Shown here piece after piece: positions 37,801 to 46,582 of a stretch of DNA of 64,000 nt. This DNA comes from Exiguobacterium sp. KRL4 (GTDB lineage Bacteria > Bacillota > Bacilli > Exiguobacteriales > Exiguobacteriaceae). Both the position numbers and the translations under genes were made by a program. The notes under the pieces were generated by a model, which saw nothing but the letters and a program-made list of their open reading frames with translations, did not search any database and was not told the origin of the DNA. The stretch spans positions 1-64,000 of the forward strand of contig NZ_MOLV01000001.1 in assembly GCF_001870785.1 (NCBI RefSeq). Reading direction: 5' to 3'. The stretch's first letter is position 1, and each line of letters opens with the position of its first letter.

Positions 37801-38263
37801 TGTGAAAAATCCGATGTTACGCGGTGATTTGTCTGCTGATGAAACCGAGCGGAGTCGATTACTCCTCGAATCGTATCAGATGCAAGGTGTCATCGTCGAA
37901 AATGATGAGGTGTTGCGTGCGATGGATCAGATTGCATACGATGAACGAAAAAAATCGCCGCTTGTCAAAGTGACATTTACGAAAACGGGTCTTCATAAAT
38001 CCCATACGAAAGGTGTCGTCAAGGAAGAAGAGTTGAATGCCTTGATGGATCATGCCTGGGATGAATTGAAAACGAGTAGCCAATCAATGTATGAGGGAGA
38101 TATTGCGATTGATCCGTTTGATTATCAAGAACGGACACCTTGTACGTTTTGTGAATATCGCTCCGTCTGTCAGTTTGATGAGTCGCTTGGAAACGACTAC
38201 CGCCAACTGGACGCTTTGTCGGAAAAAGAAGTCTTGGAACGGTTGAAGGAGGAGACAGAATGA
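34832..38263 (+). CDS. addB: ATP-dependent helicase/nuclease subunit B (AddB)
   Basis: This 1143-residue subunit of the AddAB helicase-nuclease processes double-strand breaks for RecA recombination and responds to Chi. The N-terminal Walker A HLGRAGTGKTTKLIED is followed by the AddB-typical YFIVPDQMSFEMERRI. The C-terminal RecB-type nuclease has DRVDQ and VDYKSSAKELDF (near residue 940), framed by four iron-sulfur cysteines: Cys782 in YNACSYKHFARYG, then Cys1104, Cys1107 and Cys1113 in PCTFCEYRSVCQF. All key residues appear intact. It overlaps addA by 4 bp. The start is fixed by homology (MNYMHLGRAG). Confidence 0.95.
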   Translation: MNYMHLGRAGTGKTTKLIEDVVERLVKQPLGPPIYFIVPDQMSFEMERRIATDPRLSGLVRMEVMSLRRFAFHIIRDHGNQAIPFLDETGTQLLLRQVVEEAEEDLKIFKRTKNMPGFYKGLDELIASFKRSLVDPDMLRQISSASPERSPKLNDLALIYERFTERIADKALHADDYFTTLIDLLPEANLSEACVFVDGFYEFSLQEQLVLLRLMELTQEMHLSFTLDVEDAYAKQSEFGVSQRCYMQLIEQMNERQIEHQEIHYEQSVKFKSTGLRMLEQALLSPGYPAADEEVDGLTIVAAVNRQVEAEAAVRKAIQFVRQNGYRFNEIAFLVRHLEPYADHLERAFQLYDIPYFLDQRESMVHHPIVELVHAVLEIVMTGYREESVFRLLKTELIPLPAEDARLALDRLETFVLERGIKGSMWKKPWQLKRRLADEVSLTDDELKEEHELNEWRQFLVEAIEPLEKRFKASKTMSEYTRALYRFLEEHQLTDRLMIWKQQALEANELSQAREHDQVYEAVLHLFEQLEAAAPETILSTELFVQMVETGLESLRFSLVPPSLDQVIATDYVRGRLQQVKVVFLLGANDGLIPLVEDQSKLLSEGDHDFLHDQGIPVGKASLDVFDDELYYLYQGVTAPSESLHISYALVDEDGKALQPASIVKQIKRQLLQDRPVKTYFAEAGDHAPDDQLQFVTSPDRAAAATAIELRRLQRRYPIQQSWFDVYNLLLENGRGRERMALFSSALFYQNQAKPLPDDLARTLYGDTIKASVSRFETYNACSYKHFARYGLRLKERKLYKFEAPDIGNLFHGALNDLSMNIKASGKHWRELDDESCSTLAKEAVEKVTPEIQNAILMSSNRFGYIKKKLTDVVEQTAKMLVKQAERSDFEPDLFEISFGNAMFPPLRFTLPDGTEIEFTGRIDRVDQATIGDQLYVRIVDYKSSAKELDFAEIYYGLAIQMLLYLKTVVEQSEVLFDRQAKPAGALYFHVKNPMLRGDLSADETERSRLLLESYQMQGVIVENDEVLRAMDQIAYDERKKSPLVKVTFTKTGLHKSHTKGVVKEEELNALMDHAWDELKTSSQSMYEGDIAIDPFDYQERTPCTFCEYRSVCQFDESLGNDYRQLDALSEKEVLERLKEETE

Positions 38264-41200
38264 GTGTGCAATGGACGGATGAACAGCAACAGGCGATTGA
38301 AGCGAGGGGAGGACATATTTTAGTCTCTGCCGCTGCCGGTTCAGGAAAAACAGCTGTATTAGTGGAACGATTGACACAACGTGTCATCAATCAAGACGAT
38401 CCATTGACGGCAGACCGGATGCTTGTTGCAACATTTACAAATGCAGCAGCAAAAGAGATGAAGACCCGTGTCATCGAAGCGATCGAAGCAAAGATCAAAC
38501 GAGCTCCGGACGATAGTTACCTGAAAAAACAACGACAAATGATGAACCGGGCTCAAATTACGACGATTCATTCATTCTGTTTGTCCATCTTACGAGAAAA
38601 CTATTACCGGATTGGTCTTGATCCTGCTTTTCGGATTGCTGAAGAAGCGGAGTTGTTATTGCTACAAGATGACGTACTAGAAGAAGTGTTTGAGAGCTTC
38701 TACGCAACGGCGGATCCCGCATTTTATGAACTGATTGATAGCTATACGTCAGATCGAGACGATCAAGCGATGTTGACATTGATTTCGAATCTGTATCGTT
38801 TTTCCCGTTCACTTCCGGATCCAGAAGCTTTTTATGATCATTTGATTGCCCAGTACGATCAACCGATTGATCCGGATGAATCCTCGTTATTAACACGATT
38901 GCTTGAACTCGAGTGGGAACGTGTCGCGCCAGTCGTCAACCGGTATCTGGAACTGTCCTACCGGTTACGTCAATCGGGATACGATGAGATGGCCGAGATG
39001 TTGATGCAGGATATAGCACCGATTCGACAAATCAATCCACAAACTGACCGGTGGACGACCGTTGCCCTTGCCTTCCAAGCGGTTGAGTTCGGACGCTGGA
39101 AAGGTGTACGTGGAGATGAAGAGATGAAACTGTTTCAAGCAGAACGGACACGACTCGTCAGTGATTTGAAAAAAATGCGGGAACTGTTCGTCGGAAAGGA
39201 CGGGGTCGACTATCTCGAAGACTTGCGTTCACAGCTGGGGCATGTCCAAATGATCGTTATGTTGGTCCGTCATTTTTCGACCGCTTATCTAGAAGCGAAA
39301 CAACAGCGCGGAATCGTTGATTTTTCGGATCTCGAGCATTTTGCGTTAGCGATTTTGGAACAAGATGGGGAAGCGACCGATGTTGCCCGTTTGTTGCAAG
39401 AGCGTTTCGTTGAGGTATTGGTCGATGAATATCAAGACACAAACGAAGTACAAGAACGGATTTTAAAACTCGTTTCGAAATCGGATGAGGCGACAGGTAA
39501 TCTGTTTATGGTCGGTGACGTCAAACAGTCGATTTATAAATTCCGTCATGCTGAACCGGGGTTATTTCTCAATAAGTTTAAACGATTCCGACTAACCGAT
39601 GTCGGGACACGAATTGATTTAACGAAAAATTTCCGGAGCCGTTTAGAAGTGTTGGACGGAACCAATCATATTTTCCGTCAGGTGATGGATGAAGCAGTTG
39701 GGGAAATTGATTACGACGAAGCGGCTCATTTACGATTGGGGAATCTTGGTTATGTCGAGTCGAACCAGGTAGAGCCAGAATTGTTGCTGGTTGATCAGAC
39801 GGATACGAATAAAGAAGAACTCGAAGCACAAGTCATCGCTACACGAATCATTGAGATGGTAAACGATGAAAATCCGTATCTTGTATTTGATGCCAAACAA
39901 AAGCGATTCCGTAAATGCGAATACCGGGATATCGTTGTCCTCGTGCGTTCGAGAGGAAAGCGGGTTCAGGCACTCGTCGATGTGTTTGAACAATATGAAC
40001 TTCCGGTATATGCGGATACGACAGGTGGTTATTTCCAAGCAACTGAAATCCAAATCATGATGGCGTTATTAAAAACGATTGATAACCCGTTACAAGACAT
40101 CCCGCTAGCCGGTGTATTACGGTCGCCGATTTTTGGATTGACGGATCGGGATTTAGGACGCATCCGTGCCAAATCGAAAGAGACTACTTTTTATGAAGCG
40201 GCAGTGTTGGTGGCGCAAGAGGAGACACCGCTAGGGTTACGGGTGGATGAAGCACTCACACGATTACAACACTGGCGTACGGAAGCACGCGGCAAATCAT
40301 TGGCGAGCCTGATTCGTTCCTTGTTCGATCAGACAGGGTACTTCGAGTATGTCGGTTGTCTGAACGGTGGACGAAGCCGGCAAGCGAACTTAAATGCGCT
40401 CTATGAACGGGCCAATCAGTATGAAGCATCCGGGTATCGGGGGTTATACCGATTTTTACGTTTGATCCACCGTCTAGTGGAACGAGGGGAAGATTTTTCA
40501 GAAGCCCGTTCTTTAGGAGAAGATGAGGACGTGGTCCGAATCATGACGATTCACCAGTCAAAAGGGTTGGAGTTTCCCGTGACAATCGTCAGCCAGCTCG
40601 GAAAACAATTTAATAAACAAGATCAGATGCAAGCAATCCAATTACACAAAACGTATGGGATTGCCCTGGATGCGATTGATCCAATTAAACGTCTTCGGTC
40701 CGGAACCTTGCTGAAAGAAGTCATTCGTCGCGAGATGGACCGTGAGATGAAGGCAGAAGAGATGCGAGTGTTATATGTCGCGATGACACGTGCTAAAGAA
40801 AAGTTGATCTTAGTAGGGGCAATCAAAGGACTGGAAGACCAACTTGCGAAGTGGCAAGATCAACCGCTGGATGAGTTGCTTTTACCAGAAATCGATCGAC
40901 GTAACGCCAAAACATATGCCGACTGGGTCGCACCAGCCGTCCTTCGAAAATTCATGTTGGACGAGCAGGAACAACAGTGGTCTCTCCGGATCATGACGTT
41001 AGATGACATTGCACCGCATCAAGAATTGACGAAAATGATTGATCAACTCGAGCATGTCCGAGCGCTCGAAAAAATTGATCATGCCGGAAATGAGCCGTTC
41101 AAGCAACAAATCGAAGCGGCATTTGCCTATCAATATCCGTATCAAGTTGCTACTGATACGGCCGCCAAACAAACCGTCACAGAGTTAAAGCGAACGGAAC

Positions 41201-41811
41201 AGTTAGAACGGGCTGCATTTGAATCCACATACCGTCAATCGACCTATTACCGGACACCCCAATTTTTAGGTCCGACATTGACAGGCGCTGAACGTGGGAC
41301 CGTCCTGCACTTAGCGATGCAGTTGTATGAAGCTGGTCGATCCATCGAAGATCAGATTGTTGACTGGGAACAAACAGAACGGATTTCTGCTTTAGAAGCC
41401 GGTACGATGCGAGAAGCGATTCCGGAGCTCAAGACGTTCCTGTCTTCAGCGATCGGACAGCTGTTTGAACAACGCTTGGCGACAGGGGATGTTTACCGGG
41501 AACTGCCGTTTACGTATAAAATTGATTCGGCGCGCTTCCGCAAGGACTGGCATGGTCCGAGTGACCAGGCTGTCATGCAAGGGATCGTGGATTGTTTGAT
41601 TCAGGACGGTGAGACTTATATCCTGTTGGATTATAAATCCGATCAAGTGTTTGAGGCGACTGATGGTCAGGATCAGCATGACTTGTTACGAGAACGGTAT
41701 GCAACGCAGTTGAATCTGTACCAAGAAGCATTGGAATCGATTTTAAAGATCACGATTTCCCAAAAAATGATTTACGCTTTTGCACTCCATGAAGTGATTG
41801 AAATTCATTAA
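38260..41811 (+). CDS. addA: ATP-dependent helicase/nuclease subunit A (AddA)
   Basis: This 1183-residue SF1A helicase-nuclease is the motor of the complex. The N-terminal Q motif WTDEQQQAIEARGG is followed by Walker A SAAAGSGKTAVL, TFTNAAAKEMKTRV, motif II LVDEYQDTNEVQ, GDVKQSIYKFRHA, NFRSR, TIHQSKGLEFPVTIV and VAMTRAKEKL. The C-terminal nuclease shows ILLDYKSDQV with catalytic Asp1124 and Lys1126. The gene is coupled to addB through ATGA, and its end is marked by a hairpin. Length is typical of the family. Confidence 0.96.
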   Translation: MSVQWTDEQQQAIEARGGHILVSAAAGSGKTAVLVERLTQRVINQDDPLTADRMLVATFTNAAAKEMKTRVIEAIEAKIKRAPDDSYLKKQRQMMNRAQITTIHSFCLSILRENYYRIGLDPAFRIAEEAELLLLQDDVLEEVFESFYATADPAFYELIDSYTSDRDDQAMLTLISNLYRFSRSLPDPEAFYDHLIAQYDQPIDPDESSLLTRLLELEWERVAPVVNRYLELSYRLRQSGYDEMAEMLMQDIAPIRQINPQTDRWTTVALAFQAVEFGRWKGVRGDEEMKLFQAERTRLVSDLKKMRELFVGKDGVDYLEDLRSQLGHVQMIVMLVRHFSTAYLEAKQQRGIVDFSDLEHFALAILEQDGEATDVARLLQERFVEVLVDEYQDTNEVQERILKLVSKSDEATGNLFMVGDVKQSIYKFRHAEPGLFLNKFKRFRLTDVGTRIDLTKNFRSRLEVLDGTNHIFRQVMDEAVGEIDYDEAAHLRLGNLGYVESNQVEPELLLVDQTDTNKEELEAQVIATRIIEMVNDENPYLVFDAKQKRFRKCEYRDIVVLVRSRGKRVQALVDVFEQYELPVYADTTGGYFQATEIQIMMALLKTIDNPLQDIPLAGVLRSPIFGLTDRDLGRIRAKSKETTFYEAAVLVAQEETPLGLRVDEALTRLQHWRTEARGKSLASLIRSLFDQTGYFEYVGCLNGGRSRQANLNALYERANQYEASGYRGLYRFLRLIHRLVERGEDFSEARSLGEDEDVVRIMTIHQSKGLEFPVTIVSQLGKQFNKQDQMQAIQLHKTYGIALDAIDPIKRLRSGTLLKEVIRREMDREMKAEEMRVLYVAMTRAKEKLILVGAIKGLEDQLAKWQDQPLDELLLPEIDRRNAKTYADWVAPAVLRKFMLDEQEQQWSLRIMTLDDIAPHQELTKMIDQLEHVRALEKIDHAGNEPFKQQIEAAFAYQYPYQVATDTAAKQTVTELKRTEQLERAAFESTYRQSTYYRTPQFLGPTLTGAERGTVLHLAMQLYEAGRSIEDQIVDWEQTERISALEAGTMREAIPELKTFLSSAIGQLFEQRLATGDVYRELPFTYKIDSARFRKDWHGPSDQAVMQGIVDCLIQDGETYILLDYKSDQVFEATDGQDQHDLLRERYATQLNLYQEALESILKITISQKMIYAFALHEVIEIH

Positions 41812-41820
41812 GGGACCTGC

Positions 41821-41880
41821 GTCTAACGAATCGTTTCTGTCACTTATCGAGTGGTCGGAGCTAATTCGTTAGACGATTTT
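41821..41880 (+). terminator. Probable terminator of addBA
   Basis: GTCTAACGAAT (41821-41831) pairs perfectly with ATTCGTTAGAC (41864-41874); an inner CACT/AGTG stem and a short T-rich tail are present. Confidence 0.7.
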
Positions 41881-41958
41881 CATTTCTAAATATGAAAGAA
41901 CTGTGTAAAATGAGAAGGTATGCAAAAAGATCAGTGATATTAATAGGAGGGTTTATAG

Positions 41959-42336
41959 ATGGCACGTATATTATTAGCAGAAGACGAAGATGTGTTACGT
42001 ATGCTGGTATTAGATACATTGGAAGATGAAGGATACACGATCGATGAGGCAACGGATGGGGACGAAGCCTATCAGAAAATCATGAGTCAGCATTATGACT
42101 TAGTTTTACTGGATTACATGATGCCTGGAATGACAGGGATCGAAGTCATTGAAAAGGTCCGCCGTCATCCGGATAAACAACACTTGAAAATCATGATGTT
42201 AACAGCAAAAAGTCAACAATCCGACCGCGAGCGGGCAGAAGAAATCGGAGCCAATTACTTCTTTTCTAAACCGTTCAGTCCGTTGGAATTAATTGATGTC
42301 GTAGGAGGAATATTGAGTGATCATCCAGTGGATTAA
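41959..42336 (+). CDS. Single-domain response regulator (CheY-like)
   Basis: This 125-residue stand-alone receiver has ILLAEDEDVLRML with the acidic pocket, phospho-acceptor Asp53 in LVLLDYMMPGMTG, the MMLTAKS threonine, and the FFSKPFSPLELI lysine. It has no output domain, so it must act by protein contact or phosphotransfer. The ribosome site is AATAGGAGGGTTTAT. It overlaps the histidine kinase gene by 20 bp, so both are made together. The target pathway is unknown; no chemotaxis gene is nearby. Confidence 0.9.
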   Translation: MARILLAEDEDVLRMLVLDTLEDEGYTIDEATDGDEAYQKIMSQHYDLVLLDYMMPGMTGIEVIEKVRRHPDKQHLKIMMLTAKSQQSDRERAEEIGANYFFSKPFSPLELIDVVGGILSDHPVD

Positions 42337-44881
42337 TCGAAAAATCGGACGCCAGTTGATGGCTTCCTTTTATATCGTGTTAACGACACTGATGATTTCT
42401 TCACTGATTGTTTATAATTATACCGATACGAAATTACAAGAAACACGACAAAAATTAGAAGATATCAGAGACCGGAGCGCACGTGCCGGTGCGCTTTGGG
42501 AAGAATGGCAAGACTTGCAATTCAATATGCGGGGATATGCCCTTATCGGTGATCGGGAAATTTATCAGAAGATGGTAGATCAACGAGCGACGATTGATGA
42601 ACAAACACGTTGGTTCGAGGAAAATGCGATTTATACACAAGGCAAAGATTATGCACGTTCCTCCCGTGAACTGTATGCCTATTATTTTGAATCGATTTTG
42701 CCGCTGATTGAATCCTACGTCAAAGCAAAGGAAACAGGCACCGTAGATGAGTCCTTTTTACGCGGAACGACGTTGACGTCGCTACCGCTTGGGAAAGAGT
42801 TGTTAGCAAACGGACGAATTAAGCTAGATGGCGCTGGAAACATCGATGTTTTGTCTGAAATCAATAAAAGTGAGCTGGCGCTTGGTGGTTACCGAGAGTT
42901 TTTGGAAGATTGGTCGGAAACGACGAGTGAACAACTCGAACGAGAAATTCAGACGACACAATTGATCTGGTTATCAAATATCGTCGTTCTGGTCGGTGTC
43001 TTGATTTTCTTGATCTATCCGTTTATTCGACGTATTACGGCGGAACTGCTAGCGCTCGTAAAAAATAGCGAACGTCTTGCGAGCGGGGAAGATGTATCGC
43101 GCGTGAAAATACCGGATCGTACAGATGAGATTGGTATTTTGGCAGTATCGTTTAACCAGATGGCGAGTTCAATTTCAGATAACAAACAGCATTTGTTAGC
43201 AAAAAATGAAGAATTGCAGGCGCAACAAGAAGAGTTGCAGGCGCAACAGGAAGAACTGCAGGCCCAGCAGCAAGAACTTGAGGAGGCGCTGGAACTGACG
43301 ATGCGAAATGAACAACATCTCCAATATCGAAATGATTTGACGGAAACCTTAGCAGCGCGGGAAGCGTTGACGGCTTATCCGGAAATCATCGAGAAATTGA
43401 TCGCAATCACTGATTCTGAAATTGGAGCGCTTGTATTCGTCGATGAAGGTTCCGCCTATTCCATCGTGACGCATGGCATGACGGAAGAATTATCCGAACA
43501 GTTATTAGGTGGCGATTTTTCTTTATTAAAACGAGCAGAATCACTGAAAAAAGCGGTTCATTCGTCGAAACAAGTTGCGAGTGACCATCCGTTACCATAT
43601 CCGTACTATATGTATGAGACGGCTGTGCCGATTCTTGATCCGGCGTCGGAAGAAATCATTGCCTTCATCTATCTTGTCCGTTACCGTGATCAGTTTACGA
43701 ACGAACAGATGCGTGACGTCATGTCATTTTCACGTCAATTGTCGCTTTCGTTGTTACGGATGCGGTTATTTGATGAAATGAATCGGGAAAAAACCAAAAC
43801 GGAGCGAATCCTCGATTCGATTCGAGAAGCAGTCATCTATATCGAACCGGGTAAACAGGAAGTGTTCGTGAACCGTCCATTGTACGATTTGTTTCCGGAA
43901 CTCCAACACGGAACGGCTAAAACGGAAACCCTTCAAGGATGTCTGGATACGATCCGTGCAGTTGTCGATGAACCGGAAACCTTCTCGCGTTATGTGGAAG
44001 GGGTCTTGCAAGGAGAAGTTCCGAAAAATAGTCTTCAGTTTTCGATTCGCCAGCAAGTCGTATTCATTCATTTTTATGTAGAAACGATTGAAATTGATGG
44101 AATGCGAAAAGGGACGATGCTTGTATTACGTGACGTGACGAAAGAAACGGAGATGGATCGACTCAAATCCGAGTTGGTCTCGACAGTATCGCATGAATTG
44201 CGGACACCGTTATCGTCGATTTATGGTTTTACCGAATTGATGTTGAACCGGGATATCGATTTATCAAAACAAGACAAGTATTTAAAGACGATTCATTCGG
44301 AGACGGAACGATTAGCGAATCTTGTCAATGACTTTTTGGATGTACAACGGATGGAATCAGGAACCCAGTCTTATCAAAAGAAACCGCTTGATTTACGTCC
44401 CTTGCTAGAGGAAACGACCCAATTCTATGCGGCCTCAACGACGAAGCATACGATTACGTTCCGTTCATTCAATGAGACGGGTCCATGGATTGAAGCGGAT
44501 GAAGAGAAGATGAAACAACTGACGAATAATTTACTGAACAATGCCGTCAAATATTCACCGTTTGGTGGGACGATCGAAGTCGTGTTAACAGCCGATCAGC
44601 ACCATGTCCAATTCACCGTACGTGATGAAGGAATCGGTATTCCGAAAACGGCTTTAGCGAAGTTGTTCGAAAAATTTTATCGGGTCGATAATTCGGATAG
44701 TCGAAAAATCGGAGGAACCGGTCTTGGACTTGCCATCTGTAAAGAAATCGTCGAAGGACATGATGGGGAAATCTTAGTGGATTCGGTTGAACGGAAAGGT
44801 AGTCTCTTTACCGTGAAATTACCACAAATGGTCACTGCCCATTCAGCTGTTTCGGAAATGATTGATATGTCAGGAAAATAA
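42317..44881 (+). CDS. Membrane sensor histidine kinase (HAMP, coiled coil, GAF, PAS)
   Basis: This 854-residue kinase has TM1 near residues 14-34, a CHASE3-like extracytoplasmic helical sensor (35-210), TM2 (215-235) and HAMP (about 235-290). Next come a Gln/Glu heptad coiled coil (about 290-335, LQAQQEE repeated), a GAF-like domain (about 345-490) and a PAS-like domain (about 495-610). The kinase core has H-box TVSHELRTPLSSIYGF near 627, the NNLLNNAVKYSP N-box, and GTGLGLAICKEIVEGHDG. A GTG start sits behind GTAGGAGGAATATTGA. The multi-sensor layout and the overlapping receiver gene suggest a split hybrid signalling unit. The signal is unknown. Confidence 0.87.
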   Translation: MIIQWINRKIGRQLMASFYIVLTTLMISSLIVYNYTDTKLQETRQKLEDIRDRSARAGALWEEWQDLQFNMRGYALIGDREIYQKMVDQRATIDEQTRWFEENAIYTQGKDYARSSRELYAYYFESILPLIESYVKAKETGTVDESFLRGTTLTSLPLGKELLANGRIKLDGAGNIDVLSEINKSELALGGYREFLEDWSETTSEQLEREIQTTQLIWLSNIVVLVGVLIFLIYPFIRRITAELLALVKNSERLASGEDVSRVKIPDRTDEIGILAVSFNQMASSISDNKQHLLAKNEELQAQQEELQAQQEELQAQQQELEEALELTMRNEQHLQYRNDLTETLAAREALTAYPEIIEKLIAITDSEIGALVFVDEGSAYSIVTHGMTEELSEQLLGGDFSLLKRAESLKKAVHSSKQVASDHPLPYPYYMYETAVPILDPASEEIIAFIYLVRYRDQFTNEQMRDVMSFSRQLSLSLLRMRLFDEMNREKTKTERILDSIREAVIYIEPGKQEVFVNRPLYDLFPELQHGTAKTETLQGCLDTIRAVVDEPETFSRYVEGVLQGEVPKNSLQFSIRQQVVFIHFYVETIEIDGMRKGTMLVLRDVTKETEMDRLKSELVSTVSHELRTPLSSIYGFTELMLNRDIDLSKQDKYLKTIHSETERLANLVNDFLDVQRMESGTQSYQKKPLDLRPLLEETTQFYAASTTKHTITFRSFNETGPWIEADEEKMKQLTNNLLNNAVKYSPFGGTIEVVLTADQHHVQFTVRDEGIGIPKTALAKLFEKFYRVDNSDSRKIGGTGLGLAICKEIVEGHDGEILVDSVERKGSLFTVKLPQMVTAHSAVSEMIDMSGK

Positions 44882-44943
44882 CACTATGTCTCATGCTGAA
44901 AATCAGCTACGATAAATAAGGAATGATAAAAGGGGGAACAAAA

Positions 44944-45324
44944 ATGCCGATTACTGCATTTGTACACACACACGTCTTATTATGGGTTTTATTGTTGGTC
45001 ACATTTTTTGTTGCGTTTTCGATGTATAAGAATGGTAAGCCTGCTGCTAAGGGTGTACACATGGCGTTTCGTTTGTTATTGCTGTTGACGTTCGCGACAG
45101 GTCTTTACCTCTATATCACGATCATAGGTATGTCTGCTAATCCAGACGGCTTGTACCATGCGAAGATTACAGCAGGAATCCTTGTTTTGGTTTTGGGTGA
45201 GTTGACACTCGTTCGTCTGAAAAAAGGAAAAGCCTATTCTGGTTTCTTGCTTGGGTTTGCTGTCCTCGTTCTTGTGACGATTTTCCTTGGATATTCGTTG
45301 CCGTACGGTATGCAATTCTTTTAA
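44944..45324 (+). CDS. YisL-family membrane protein (DUF1516)
   Basis: This 126-residue protein has four transmembrane helices (about residues 8-28, 38-60, 65-90, 97-120). It resembles B. subtilis YisL: an N-terminal HTHVLLWVLLL, MAFRLLLLLTFATGLYLYI, AKITAGILVLVLGE and the end FLGYSLPYGMQFF. The function is unknown. The ATG at 44944 follows AAAAGGGGGAACAAAA. It lies 62 bp after the histidine kinase gene, with no clear terminator between, so read-through is possible; a terminator follows it. Confidence 0.8.
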   Translation: MPITAFVHTHVLLWVLLLVTFFVAFSMYKNGKPAAKGVHMAFRLLLLLTFATGLYLYITIIGMSANPDGLYHAKITAGILVLVLGELTLVRLKKGKAYSGFLLGFAVLVLVTIFLGYSLPYGMQFF

Positions 45325-45372
45325 ACGATACTGGGCTGTTGAATGAAGAGGTACGGATCGTTTGATTGATTG

Positions 45373-45416
45373 AAATACACGTTTTGTCCATTTGCGACGA
45401 AACGTGTATTTTTTTG
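45373..45416. terminator. Terminator after the YisL-like gene
   Basis: A perfect 12-bp stem AAATACACGTTT (45373-45384) with AAACGTGTATTT (45400-45411) is followed by T residues. It shows that the downstream methyltransferase reading frame does not truly begin at 45370. Confidence 0.9.
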
Positions 45417-45477
45417 GGTTACAATCTGTTGTTATTTGGGAAAAGGGATATATTACGCAGTCGAGAGGGGAACGCTT

Positions 45478-46476
45478 GTGGCACAGTTGAAAGAATGGAC
45501 AAAAGTTTTCCGGGCAAGAAAATGGATGAAACGGGCAGAGCCAGTCTTACCGTTATGGCACGGATATATTGGATACAAATATGGTTTATTTGACGTATTA
45601 GGGTCAGGTGCAACGCAAGCGGAGGCACAGATCCGATTAAAACAACCGCTGACGACAGAAGCCTTGTCGCGTTGGTTTGAGGTCGGTCTAGCCGTCGGAC
45701 ACTTAAAAAAGAAAGATCTTCGTTACACGGCGACACGCCATGTCTTACCGGAGTTATCGAAATCAGATGATCGAAGTATCGGTTTTATGTTATCCGAGTT
45801 AATGGAATTACATCTGCCTGCACTATTTTCCTATCCACAGTTTTTAGAAGACGGTCAACAAAAGACATTTAATGGCGAAGAACACGGGGATATCGTTGCT
45901 GAAACGTCTGCTTTGGTGGAGACCGTTGCCTTTCCTGCTGTACGACACATTATCCGCAGTCAAAATGTGACGTCTTTGCTTGATATCGGCTGTGCCTATG
46001 GAGGGTACTTACGTAAAATACATGAAGCATTACCAGAGTTGCGACTAGCAGGAATCGATATCGAGGAATCCGTCATTGCGGAAGCAAAACGGCGAGATAC
46101 GACCGGTGAAATTGATTTTGTGGTCGGAGATATCAAAAGTTTTGAAGTGAAAGAAACATATGATGGTGTGATGATGAATAATATTCTGTATTACTTCCCG
46201 AAAGAAGAACGACTTCGTCTTCTTGAAGGCGTTCGGCGTTTCGTCAAAGACGCGGGAACGGTCATCCTCGTCACTCCACTGCGGGACAGCGAGTATGGGG
46301 CTCCTTTCTCTGCCGCATTTAACGCGTTCATGACGCTACATGACAATCTTTATCCGTTACCCGGTAAACAAGAATTGACGGAACAACTACATGCTGCTGG
46401 TTTCGAAAATGTATCGATTTCACCATTTTTGAAAGAAGGAGCTTGGTATATCGTGACTGCAAACGCCACTTCCTAA
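45478..46476 (+). CDS. SAM-dependent methyltransferase
   Basis: This 332-residue class I methyltransferase begins at a GTG behind GAGAGGGGAACGCTT. An N-terminal winged-helix-like region (about 20-100) precedes the SAM-binding motif I SLLDIGCAYGGYLRKIHEAL near residue 168. The acidic residue after motif I is in LRLAGIDIEES, and MNNILYYFPKEERLRLL and AGTVILVTPLRDS complete the fold. The substrate is not readable. It ends about 100 bp before the carotenoid desaturase operon, in the same direction. A role in methylating a carotenoid carboxylate or an unrelated metabolite are both possible. Its own terminator-bounded start suggests separate transcription. Confidence 0.8.
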   Translation: MAQLKEWTKVFRARKWMKRAEPVLPLWHGYIGYKYGLFDVLGSGATQAEAQIRLKQPLTTEALSRWFEVGLAVGHLKKKDLRYTATRHVLPELSKSDDRSIGFMLSELMELHLPALFSYPQFLEDGQQKTFNGEEHGDIVAETSALVETVAFPAVRHIIRSQNVTSLLDIGCAYGGYLRKIHEALPELRLAGIDIEESVIAEAKRRDTTGEIDFVVGDIKSFEVKETYDGVMMNNILYYFPKEERLRLLEGVRRFVKDAGTVILVTPLRDSEYGAPFSAAFNAFMTLHDNLYPLPGKQELTEQLHAAGFENVSISPFLKEGAWYIVTANATS

Positions 46477-46516
46477 GGGAAGCTTGGCGTTTTTACAGTT
46501 TTAGGACAGTTCAAAT

Positions 46517-46546
46517 TTGTGGGGAGTAGTATGTGATTAGTATAAT
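46517..46546 (+). promoter_or_regulatory. Promoter of the crt desaturase/synthase operon
   Basis: A perfect TATAAT (46541-46546) has a weak TTGTGG 18 bp upstream (46517-46522), about 35 bp before the start codon. No sigma-B-type promoter was found here, unlike the S. aureus carotenoid operon. Confidence 0.5.
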
Positions 46547-46582
46547 AGTTAAAACAAGTAGAGAGAAAAAGGAGAGATTCGT

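Noticed and set aside
45370-45477. N-terminal extension of the methyltransferase
   Set aside because: The extension crosses a perfect intrinsic terminator (45373-45416), and no ribosome site precedes 45370. The GTG at 45478 has a good one.
46480-46582. Sigma-B promoter for the crt operon, as in S. aureus
   Set aside because: No GTTT-N12-15-GGGWAW arrangement was found; a sigma-A TATAAT is present instead.
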